From Alphaproteobacteria bacterium (GTDB taxonomy: Bacteria; Pseudomonadota; Alphaproteobacteria; SMXP01): a stretch of 23,784 nt of DNA. This document shows, one piece after another, positions 18,536-23,784 of the stretch. A program made the position numbers and the translations under genes. Location of the stretch: NCBI GenBank assembly GCA_028280675.1, contig JANQLI010000045.1, forward strand, positions 1 through 23,784, given 5' to 3'. Within the stretch, counting starts at the first letter, position 1; each line of letters begins with the position of its first letter. The notes below the pieces were generated by a model, which worked only from the letters and a program-made list of their open reading frames with translations, was not told where the DNA came from and did not search any database.

Positions 18536-18760
18536 CTAGTTCTGATAATAGTGCTGCAGGAAAAGAGCCGAGTCAGACGGGGCAGGGTAAGACAGAACCA
18601 TTCCCCACCCAACCGTGCTCCTTTCAGAGTTTTTTTGCACACCCACAGAGCCAATCGCTAAAGCAGGTCCCACAATCACGGTACTGGCTGTGATGATGGA
18701 AACGCGCTTTAAAAATTCACGGCGGTTTGGACGACTCGACGTATGGACTTGAGAGGTCAT
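18536..18760 (-). CDS. Small protein with twin-arginine (Tat) signal, unknown function
   Basis: This 74-residue protein starts at ATG 18760. An AGGTGA ribosome site overlaps the stop codon of the upstream DUF1838 gene, so the two are translationally coupled. A GTG at 18769 would add three residues. The N-terminus has a Tat motif, NRREFLKRV, followed by a hydrophobic stretch (IITASTVIVGPALA) and an Ala-x-Ala-like end. This predicts export in folded form or as part of a complex. Only about 35 residues follow, ending LFLQHYYQN. The size and arrangement recall the small Tat proteins that accompany some oxidoreductases, but no such enzyme lies next to it. The function is unknown. It could also be a truncated remnant of a larger Tat protein; I found no continuation of homology in the downstream 200 bases. 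Confidence 0.62.
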   Translation of the reverse strand: MTSQVHTSSRPNRREFLKRVSIITASTVIVGPALAIGSVGVQKNSERSTVGWGMVLSYPAPSDSALFLQHYYQN

Positions 18761-18769
18761 CGCCGTCAC

Positions 18770-19564
18770 CTATTGATTGAGGGGATGATATGGCTGATCC
18801 CAAAGAGCAAATTCGGGATCTTCGAAAAAGCCGGGCTCGCGTGTGTCAATCCAGCCGCGAAGCCTCGTCGGCAAATCCTCGTAGGAGGCCAGTTTCACCG
18901 TTTCTCCGCGGCCTAATACAGCGCCGTCTCGATTCCCCATACCAAGCCACGGTGTCCACTCATTTAAACTGGTGTAGGAAGTCTGTGCAGGGGCGCTTTT
19001 TACGTCTGGATTTTCAACATCACTTAGACGACCAGAGAGGGTGAAAAAATCATTGATGTAGAAATAGTCTTTATCTGAGGCTCCTGGTTTGCCTTTGGCG
19101 GGGTTCATGATTTTTGTGGTTGCCGATTCCCGAATGAAAATGTGCTGACCAATGACAGACACCGGTTCGTAAATCCAATTCACATCCATGGCGCCTGCTG
19201 GGAGGTTGGGCGGTAATTGAATTTGCGCGCCCGCGACAGAATGGTTGTTTGTAAAAGGACCCATGCGCATGACAGGCGGAGCGTTTGTTTCTCCTGTATA
19301 GGGGTTTTCATACTCTTCCAGTAGTTCGCTTGTCTTGGCGTCGAGATAAAACATGACATCGTGAAAAATATGATCATACGATCCGTCATCTTTTTGAACG
19401 TATTTGCCAAGCTGTGCGCCCTCCACCTGCCACAAAAGCGTTGGCTGTCGGTCAATTACCCCATATTGTAGACCACGATACCACCAAAGGCAGGGGGCGC
19501 CATCTGTGCTGCCACGTAATTTAACCATCGCCGTAAGCATGTCTTTCGGATCATCAAAATTCAT
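18770..19564 (-). CDS. DUF1838 family protein
   Basis: This 264-residue protein has the look of DUF1838 proteins: an N-terminal GSTDGAPCLWWYRG block, a GVIDRQPTLLWQVEG stretch, and a C-terminal WTPWLGMGNRDGAVLGRG segment ending in DPEFALWDQP. The family's function is not established. No signal peptide is visible, although many family members carry a Tat signal as I recall. Here a Tat signal is found instead on the small coupled protein encoded immediately downstream. The ATG at 19564 lies 30 bases from a perfect inverted repeat shared with the divergent tetR gene, so TetR control is likely. The assignment is from remembered family features. Cytoplasmic location is inferred from the lack of a signal. 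Confidence 0.75.
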   Translation of the reverse strand: MNFDDPKDMLTAMVKLRGSTDGAPCLWWYRGLQYGVIDRQPTLLWQVEGAQLGKYVQKDDGSYDHIFHDVMFYLDAKTSELLEEYENPYTGETNAPPVMRMGPFTNNHSVAGAQIQLPPNLPAGAMDVNWIYEPVSVIGQHIFIRESATTKIMNPAKGKPGASDKDYFYINDFFTLSGRLSDVENPDVKSAPAQTSYTSLNEWTPWLGMGNRDGAVLGRGETVKLASYEDLPTRLRGWIDTREPGFFEDPEFALWDQPYHPLNQ

Positions 19565-19593
19565 TCGTTCGTTTCCGTGTCGTCAAAAGCATT

Positions 19594-19613
19594 TTGTAAC
19601 CGATAGGTTACAA
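19594..19613. promoter_or_regulatory. Perfect inverted repeat, candidate operator of the TetR regulator
   Basis: The site TTGTAACC-GATA-GGTTACAA has two perfect eight-base arms and a four-base spacer. It sits in the divergent promoter region between the DUF1838 gene (minus) and tetR (plus), 30 bases from the first start. The right arm contains TACAAT (19609-19614), a good -10 match for plus-strand transcription, so a bound repressor would block the promoter. A near copy lies at 14672-14691. Confidence 0.75.
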
Positions 19614-19662
19614 TTTACCGCATGTGAAGCAGATTGCAAGATATAAAAGTGACCGCACGACC

Positions 19663-20292
19663 ATGACAAAAACTTCGACGATGAAAAAAGACCGCCGCGC
19701 GACGGAGGACACCATCTTAAAGGCTTTTGGGCGATTATTGCTGCGTGAGGGAACGAACGGGATAGGGATCAATGCTTTGGCGCGCGAAGCCGGGGTCAAT
19801 AAAGTTCTCATTTATCGGTATTTCGGCGATATCCCAAGCCTCGCACAGCGATGGGCGGAATCGAGCTCCTTTTGGCCATCGGAAATGGAATTGATCGGAG
19901 AGGATGAAAAAGCTTTCGCACAACTCACAGTGCATGAGCGCGTAAAGTTTGTTTTGAAAAGTTACGTCACCGCGATTCGACGCCGCCCGCACACGATTGA
20001 GTTTCTAAAAAGCCAATTGGTAACACCGAATGATATTACGCGTGCGTTAGATAAAGGCGTTGGTCATTTTGGACGGGGTGTGAATACGTATATCCAAAAT
20101 GACTCCGTCGATACATTGCATGGCGATAAAGTATGGGCATTGATCGTTATGGTGTCTGCGATGACAGCTTATTTCTGTATTCGTGAACGCACCAACCCTG
20201 AATATCTTGATATGGATTTTTCGCAGGAAGAAAGTTGGACCTTTTTGTTGCAAGCGATCGACACAATGGCCGACGCGTTTCTCACGGATTAA
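19663..20292 (+). CDS. TetR/AcrR-family transcriptional regulator
   Basis: This 209-residue protein starts at ATG 19663. The N-terminal helix-turn-helix is of TetR type: RATEDTILKAFGRLLLREGTNGIGINALAREAGVNKVLIYRYFGDIPSLAQRW, including the LIYRYF recognition region. The C-terminal helical domain (from about residue 70) has no recognised ligand family. TetR proteins are usually repressors that release DNA on binding a small molecule. The start is uncertain: an upstream in-frame GTG at 19624 would add 13 residues, an ATG at 19681 would remove six, and none has a strong ribosome site. The perfect inverted repeat lies 49 bases upstream, which suggests autoregulation. The divergent DUF1838 operon and the distant receptor gene are likely targets. 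Confidence 0.88.
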   Translation: MTKTSTMKKDRRATEDTILKAFGRLLLREGTNGIGINALAREAGVNKVLIYRYFGDIPSLAQRWAESSSFWPSEMELIGEDEKAFAQLTVHERVKFVLKSYVTAIRRRPHTIEFLKSQLVTPNDITRALDKGVGHFGRGVNTYIQNDSVDTLHGDKVWALIVMVSAMTAYFCIRERTNPEYLDMDFSQEESWTFLLQAIDTMADAFLTD

Positions 20293-20375
20293 GCCATAGC
20301 AAGGGCGTTACTGTCCAAAATGGTAGGGTATAGGGAAACAAGCTAAAACTTTTTCTCCAAACCCCACCATAAATC

Positions 20376-20396
20376 ATGTGTGTCTTCGGGACACAT
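20376..20396. other. Hairpin with TTCG loop between convergent genes
   Basis: ATGTGTGTC-TTCG-GGACACAT can form an eight-pair stem with one bulged G and a stable UUCG loop. It lies 83 bases after the tetR stop and overlaps the first base of the stop codon of the convergent gene. It has no T run on either side, so it is not a standard terminator. A weaker long-range stem (20321-20329 with 20361-20369, one mismatch) lies in the same gap. Confidence 0.35.
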
Positions 20397-20749
20397 CAAT
20401 CCCACGCAGCCATTTGATGATAGTGGAAGACACTTTCGCCTGGATCTTCGTGATTGACGTCAACCATCCTGCCAAAATAATCAAGACAGGCCTTGCTCTG
20501 CGCTGCACCTTGCGTTGCTTTCTGTGCCGCCTCATAAGATTCCCAATAAACAAGGTCCACCCACTGCTTGTCTTCTCCTTTAAACAATTCTCTTTTGATA
20601 TACCCTTCTTGCTTTTCCAAAAATTCGGTTTGAATCGTCTTTGATGCTTCTAAAAGTTCCTCATCACTGACACCTTCTTTTGCAACGAACGGCGCCCATT
20701 CTATGACGACGTTCCCATCCAGTGCGTTTGCAACAGTTTTTCTTTGCAT
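20396..20749 (-). CDS. ABM-like dimeric alpha/beta-barrel protein
   Basis: This 117-residue protein is of the size and pattern of ferredoxin-like dimeric alpha/beta-barrel proteins (antibiotic biosynthesis monooxygenase-like fold). It has a first strand NVVIEWAPFVAKEG, a helix with SDEELLEASKTIQTEFLEKQ, then GYIKRELFKGEDKQWVDLVYWESYEAAQKATQ, and a last helix and strand. The KQWVDLVYWES stretch is typical of these folds. Such proteins range from monooxygenases to isomerases and heme-binding proteins, and the exact activity cannot be read here. No signal peptide is seen, so it is probably cytoplasmic. It is transcribed divergently from a WYL-type regulator across an 87-base gap, which suggests that regulator controls it. 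Confidence 0.7.
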   Translation of the reverse strand: MQRKTVANALDGNVVIEWAPFVAKEGVSDEELLEASKTIQTEFLEKQEGYIKRELFKGEDKQWVDLVYWESYEAAQKATQGAAQSKACLDYFGRMVDVNHEDPGESVFHYHQMAAWD

Positions 20750-20817
20750 AGTCTCTCTTCCCTATTTGTCGAGTTCAATTGCTTGTTATTTTTTAGCTTA
20801 ATTGATAAAGACGACAG

Positions 20818-20830
20818 AATATGACATATT
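20818..20830. promoter_or_regulatory. Short palindrome in the divergent ABM-like/WYL promoter region
   Basis: AATATG-A-CATATT is a perfect six-base-arm palindrome around one central base. It ends six bases before the start codon of the YafY-type regulator and lies 69 bases from the start of the divergent ABM-like gene. It could be the regulator's own operator. AT-rich palindromes of this length also arise by chance, so confidence is low. Confidence 0.35.
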
Positions 20831-20836
20831 TTATGA

Positions 20837-21571
20837 ATGGGAAAAACAAAGGCCTCTTCAAGATTAAAGCGATTAGACGAACTGGTCGGATTGCTTAAAT
20901 CTGGTGATTATTACGTTGCAGCCGGGCTTGCAAACGAACTTGGAATCAGCACACGTACATTGATGCGTGATCTCGCTGTTCTCAAAGAAAAGGGTTATCC
21001 CATAGAAACAGATCAGGGGCGCGGAGGTGGTTTGCGGCTCCACCGGCACTGGGGACTGGGCCGATTGCATCTGAGCTATAAAGAGGTCATTGATCTGTTG
21101 TTGAGCCTTGCTGTTATGGAGAAGATAGGCTCTCCTTTGTTTATGAGAAATTTAAAAGCCATCCGGAGCAAACTGGCCGTTTCCTTTCCCCAGGATCAGC
21201 GCGACAAAGTTCAGGTGATCAGAAAACGTATTCTCATTACGGATTTGGCATCGGTACATGTTATGAAAAGCTATCCTGGCCCGGATCCCATTATTGCGGA
21301 TGCACTTTATGAATCTTTTTTTGAAATGAAGGCCTTGGATATTTCTTATTTCGATGAAAAGCGCAAGAAGACGCGGCGCGTGATTGAGCCGCACTATCTA
21401 ATATTATCCTGGCCTGTGTGGTACCTGCTGGCATGGGATTATTTGCGCGGTGACATCCGCTGCTTTCGGATGGACAGAATTCACTCAGCCGAAATCACCG
21501 ATAGGTCTTTCAGACTCAAAAATGTTAAACCATTTATCAAGGGCTTTGAGGAATTGGCATCAACCCTTTAA
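20837..21571 (+). CDS. YafY-type HTH/WYL-domain transcriptional regulator
   Basis: This 244-residue protein has an N-terminal winged helix-turn-helix (residues about 8-65: RLDELVGLLKSGDYYVAAGLANELGISTRTLMRDLAVLKEKGYPI) followed by the usual GRGGGLRL wing. A WYL domain covers about 140-225, with the core WPVWYLLAWD and the ligand-loop residues RCFRMDRI. WYL domains bind small molecules or nucleic acid ends and tune transcription. The ATG at 20837 has no clear ribosome binding site, so a short-leader or leaderless message is possible. The neighbouring divergent ABM-like gene is the likely target. YafY-type regulators also occur in defence islands, but no defence gene is visible here. Confidence 0.87.
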   Translation: MGKTKASSRLKRLDELVGLLKSGDYYVAAGLANELGISTRTLMRDLAVLKEKGYPIETDQGRGGGLRLHRHWGLGRLHLSYKEVIDLLLSLAVMEKIGSPLFMRNLKAIRSKLAVSFPQDQRDKVQVIRKRILITDLASVHVMKSYPGPDPIIADALYESFFEMKALDISYFDEKRKKTRRVIEPHYLILSWPVWYLLAWDYLRGDIRCFRMDRIHSAEITDRSFRLKNVKPFIKGFEELASTL

Positions 21572-21961
21572 TTTTGCTGAAACATCGTGCGTAATCTATC
21601 TACTCTTGCTTTTGCTCTCCGTGCGTTTTTCTTTTCAAGACATGCTCTACACGAGAAAACATATTAAGCATGAAGACGTTATTTCTGTTTTCCATGATAT
21701 TATAAGTGATTGAAATTGAATGTAAATTTTTGAAATGGTGCCGCTGGAGGAAACCAGCACCTATAATAAGTTATTGTAATATAATGATTTTATTATCACG
21801 CATGAGATTAGCCCACCTTTTGGACCACCCCGAAATCGTCAGTTGAACTTTTCTAGCTCTTCAATCTTGGATAAATGCGTCGATCAGCTTACCTTAGATG
21901 TGTCTAGGCTTTTGTCAAACCTAGAGCATCGCGATGCTCTTCATTCATGGAGAACATCGTG
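21572..21961. other. AT-rich intergenic region before the AlpA-like gene
   Basis: About 390 bases contain no convincing gene. A GCTGG/CCAGC hairpin around 21738-21761 is not followed by a T run. An AT-rich inverted repeat has arms at 21763-21769 and 21790-21796. A TCTAGG/CCTAGA repeat lies at 21903-21925 and an 18-base palindrome at 21923-21940. A plus-strand frame of about 60 codons without stops (about 21781-21961) has no good start and no recognisable product. This may be the left margin of an accessory region; no attachment site or tRNA is visible. Confidence 0.5.
21923..21940. promoter_or_regulatory. Perfect 18-base palindrome upstream of the AlpA-like gene
   Basis: AGAGCATCGCGATGCTCT equals its own reverse complement over all 18 bases. 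It ends 21 bases before the AlpA-like ATG and eight bases before its ribosome site. It overlaps a second inverted repeat (TCTAGG 21903-21908 with CCTAGA 21920-21925). The position suits an operator or a structured leader. There is no T run, so it is not a terminator. Confidence 0.6.
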
Positions 21962-22138
21962 ATGAGGATACTATCAAAACGTCAAGTGAAGGAACTGGTC
22001 TTGTACTCACCCCAACACATCGCACGACTGGAAAAGGCGGGCAAATTCCCTAAGCGGGTAACGCTTGGCCCCAACAGAGTGGGATGGGTTGAGGACGAGG
22101 TGCTGGACTGGCTTCAATCACGGTTGGATGCTCGATAA
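21962..22138 (+). CDS. AlpA-family phage/island regulatory protein (excisionase-like HTH)
   Basis: This 58-residue protein starts at ATG 21962, with GGAGAA at 21949-21954 seven bases upstream. The ATG at 21947 would add five residues and lacks a site. The sequence RILSKRQVKELVLYSPQHIARLEKAGKFPKRVTLGPNRVGWVEDEVLDWLQSRL is the classic AlpA/MerR-like winged HTH. It has the helix pair, a KFPKRV wing and the GWVEDEVLDWL ending. AlpA-type proteins activate integrase or excise phage-like elements. No integrase, phage structural gene or tRNA is visible, so it may belong to an element extending past the right edge or be a remnant. It is preceded by a strong palindrome and followed by two hairpins. Confidence 0.85.
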   Translation: MRILSKRQVKELVLYSPQHIARLEKAGKFPKRVTLGPNRVGWVEDEVLDWLQSRLDAR

Positions 22139-22151
22139 GTGCCCACTGACA

Positions 22152-22198
22152 CTCCTGATATAGGAGCAAGGGTGGCCAGGCGTGCACAGCCTGGTCAC
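22152..22198. other. Pair of hairpins just downstream of the AlpA-like gene
   Basis: The first stem is CTCCT (22152-22156) with AGGAG (22162-22166). The second is GTGGCCAGGC (22172-22181) with GCCTGGTCAC (22189-22198), ten pairs including one G-T wobble and a seven-base loop. No T run follows, so neither is a standard terminator. They could shape the alpA message end, a small RNA or a recombinase-recognised structure. Confidence 0.5.
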
Positions 22199-22608
22199 TC
22201 TCACTCTCAAGATCATCAAGTATTAGATGTCAGAGGAGGACAGCCCAATCATATTTAAAGAATAACATGTAAAGCCTCCTTGGACTGCACCACTTCATAA
22301 TAGAGTCTCTGGAACAGGTGGGCGCATATTCAGAGCCAGATGCGGGCGAAACAAATATGCAATTTAATTTTCTCTGTGTAGAAATCTTGTAAGTAAGTTT
22401 TGAATTATAGTTTGCACAGTGATTGTTTCTATTGAGTTTTGCAAACGACATTATTTTTGCAATAATGAACAAAAAACGAATGCGGAAAAGTAGAGTGCAT
22501 ATCTTGACTCCAGCTCCTTATGGTGGCACTATTTGCTTATTAAAGGCTAGGGTAAGTACTAGATACTTAGCCTCAAGAACTTAACTTGGCTGAAACAATT
22601 GACCTGCA

Positions 22609-22672
22609 CCCCCCCCAGGAAATTACAGCTGTACAGGATTTACGTGTTGTACGGATAAATAGCCTTGGGGGG
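22609..22672 (+). promoter_or_regulatory. C8 tract able to pair with the G-rich ribosome site of the lipoprotein gene
   Basis: CCCCCCCAGG (22610-22619) can pair with CCTTGGGGGG (22663-22672) in a ten-position stem with one mismatch and a 43-base loop. The 3' arm contains the ribosome binding site of the lipoprotein gene, seven bases before its ATG. If transcription starts upstream of the C tract (a TTGACC -35-like hexamer is at 22599-22604, but no good -10 was found), translation could be masked. The C tract is also prone to length change. Confidence 0.4.
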
Positions 22673-22679
22673 AATGACC

Positions 22680-23784
22680 ATGTCTCACAAAAGACACTTT
22701 TTTGACCTGAAGCTCAATACCTTCATCCTTAGCGTAGTCTTCTTACTGTTGGCGTTGATTTTAATTTCCTGTGCCAACAGAAACCTCAAGCCTCTGAGTA
22801 AGGGAGACGTTTACGTAAGCATAGGTGAGCCACGGCATTGGACTTTAGATGATGCTCATTATCTTCTGGCGGGAATGCATGAGCGGGCGCGTGAAGTTAA
22901 AATAAGCAAATTTGGCGACACTGCACTTGACCCAAATTCTTTCAATTCCCAAAACGTTGAACAAATCCGTTCGGTCATTAAAGCTTCTATCGCCGTTGAT
23001 GAACTTACCGGTAAAAAGAATGAGAGAGAGATACGGAAGTACGAGCAAGCGATTGCAGATGCTGAGCAGGCACGCCTTGATGAAAAAACAGCCATTGCGA
23101 AGAGAGACGCCTTAAGAGAACAAATACTGTCTCTTAAATTACAAGAAGCGACGAAGCAGTCTGAAATCGAAATAGAAAACTCCAAGCACACACTCTTGCA
23201 AGGTGAGAAGCGCACATTAGAAGCTCGGAAAAATCAAATTGACCCAGAGTCAGGGGATAGAGAGCAGCAGAAGCGCAATATTGATGAACAAATTTCTGTA
23301 AAAGATCAGCAAATAGCTGAAATAACTCAAGTGAAAGCAGCGAAGCAGTCAGAAAAAGCTAATTTGACTACCCAACTAGCCGCAATTAATGCTCAACTTG
23401 GCTTTGTCAATACCGATATATCTAATGCACAGCAAAAGCAGTCAGTAGGAGATGTCACGCCAACAGCCGTTCAGCCGCCAGCGACTAATCAAATAAGTAC
23501 AGCCTTTGGTGACAGTATAGCTAATGCCTTACTTGCTTCAGAAAAATTTACTGAAGGACTTGTGCCCTCTTATAATGTCTCCGATCAAATAGCAAATTAC
23601 GTTAATGCGGAAAACGAGCTATTAGCGAGGCAACTAACCTTACTTCGGGATGAGGTGGGCTCTGACAAAAACATTGTGTTTCTTGAGTTACCTCATTCCA
23701 TTCACAGCGCTGCCCCGTTAAGCAAAACAAGACGGGTCCAATTAAAATGGGAGATTACGGGTTATTGTACAAATGATCCGCATA
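22680..23784 (+). CDS. Coiled-coil lipoprotein of unknown function (3' end outside window)
   Basis: A frame open from ATG 22680 to the window edge gives at least 368 residues. The ATG is preceded by GGGGGG (22667-22672); another in-frame ATG at 22674 is too close to that site. The N-terminus is a lipoprotein signal: a basic start, the hydrophobic FILSVVFLLLALILIS and a lipobox L-I-S-Cys31. After a short globular part (about residues 40-110, including GEPRHWTLDDAHYLLAG), a long highly charged Gln/Glu/Lys/Ala-rich coiled coil runs over about 114-255. A Pro/Gln-rich linker follows, then a second folded part containing FLELPHSIHSAAPLS and VQLKWEITGYC. It is expected to be a membrane-attached periplasmic protein with an extended rod. 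I do not recognise the family. It is more AT-rich than the genes on the left, consistent with accessory DNA. Confidence 0.72.
   Translation, partial: MSHKRHFFDLKLNTFILSVVFLLLALILISCANRNLKPLSKGDVYVSIGEPRHWTLDDAHYLLAGMHERAREVKISKFGDTALDPNSFNSQNVEQIRSVIKASIAVDELTGKKNEREIRKYEQAIADAEQARLDEKTAIAKRDALREQILSLKLQEATKQSEIEIENSKHTLLQGEKRTLEARKNQIDPESGDREQQKRNIDEQISVKDQQIAEITQVKAAKQSEKANLTTQLAAINAQLGFVNTDISNAQQKQSVGDVTPTAVQPPATNQISTAFGDSIANALLASEKFTEGLVPSYNVSDQIANYVNAENELLARQLTLLRDEVGSDKNIVFLELPHSIHSAAPLSKTRRVQLKWEITGYCTNDPH

Larger units (their letters stand above)
22139..22679. other. Long intergenic region between the AlpA-like gene and the lipoprotein gene
   Basis: This 541-base stretch has no convincing gene. 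Two hairpins lie at its start: CTCCT/AGGAG (22152-22166) and a ten-pair stem (22172-22198). A short basic frame of 39 codons (22465-22584, plus) has no ribosome site and no recognisable product. Near the right end are TTGACC (22599-22604), a C8 tract (22609-22616), the palindrome TACAGCTGTA (22624-22633) and a G6 ribosome site (22667-22672). The stretch is long enough to hold a small RNA, but no promoter/terminator pair was established. Confidence 0.5.

Noticed and set aside
20775..20805. TCAATT/AATTGA inverted repeat in the ABM-like/WYL gap.
   Set aside because: Six-base AT-rich arms with a 19-base gap are expected by chance; the shorter-spaced palindrome at 20818 is a better candidate.
21781..21961. 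Open plus-strand frame of about 60 codons before alpA.
   Set aside because: No good start codon or ribosome site, and it crosses the palindromic promoter region.
22230..22472. Minus-strand frame of 80 codons between alpA and the lipoprotein gene.
   Set aside because: No start signal, an implausible composition and no family likeness; it looks like chance in AT-rich DNA.
22465..22584. Short plus-strand frame of 39 codons beginning MNKKRMRKSR.
   Set aside because: It has no ribosome binding site, no recognisable motif and an uncertain promoter.
22594..22620. Sequence around TTGACCTGCACC followed by a C tract resembles the ends of some IS3-family elements.
   Set aside because: No matching second end, target duplication or transposase remnant was found in the window; the likeness is too short.
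1..23784. CRISPR arrays, tRNA, rRNA and known defence systems.
   Set aside because: No regularly spaced repeats, cloverleaf-like sequence or recognised defence gene was seen. The WYL regulator and AlpA-like gene alone do not make a defence island.

Overview
The window looks like chromosomal DNA from a Gram-negative bacterium, most probably a non-model alphaproteobacterium. It encodes several outer-membrane proteins (a TonB-dependent receptor, an LpxR-type lipid A deacylase), an alpha-2-macroglobulin/PBP1C pair, a MscS-type channel, and a FabI whose motifs resemble an alphaproteobacterial form. This lineage call rests on recalled family resemblance and was not searched. No tRNA, rRNA, CRISPR array or complete insertion sequence was seen.

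Layout. Positions 1-700 hold the 3' end of a DsbD/ScsB-type thiol:disulfide interchange protein. Positions 831-3677 hold two tandem paralogous GPH/MelB-type sugar-cation symporters. A convergent ArsM-type methyltransferase follows (3684-4820, minus). The plus-strand pair 5051-12027 encodes a membrane-anchored alpha-2-macroglobulin with an intact thioester motif and penicillin-binding protein 1C, two bases apart. Positions 12058-13080 (minus) encode an LpxR-like deacylase, and 13199-14524 a MscS-family channel.

Positions 14525-20292 look like one functional neighbourhood: a large TonB-dependent receptor (plus), a FabI-type reductase (minus), a small Tat-signal protein and a DUF1838 protein (minus, translationally coupled), and a TetR regulator (plus). 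A perfect inverted repeat, TTGTAACC-N4-GGTTACAA, lies between the divergent DUF1838 and tetR genes. A close copy with the same 4-base spacer lies upstream of the receptor. I infer a TetR-controlled regulon that takes up and transforms an unknown, probably hydrophobic, compound.

Positions 20396-21571 hold a divergent pair: an ABM-like dimeric alpha/beta-barrel protein and a YafY-type HTH/WYL regulator.

From about 21572 the DNA becomes gene-poor and AT-rich, like the edge of an accessory region. It holds an AlpA-like HTH protein behind a perfect 18-bp palindrome, two hairpins after it, and a long coiled-coil lipoprotein that runs off the right end. That lipoprotein is preceded by a C8 tract that can pair with its own G6-containing ribosome binding site.
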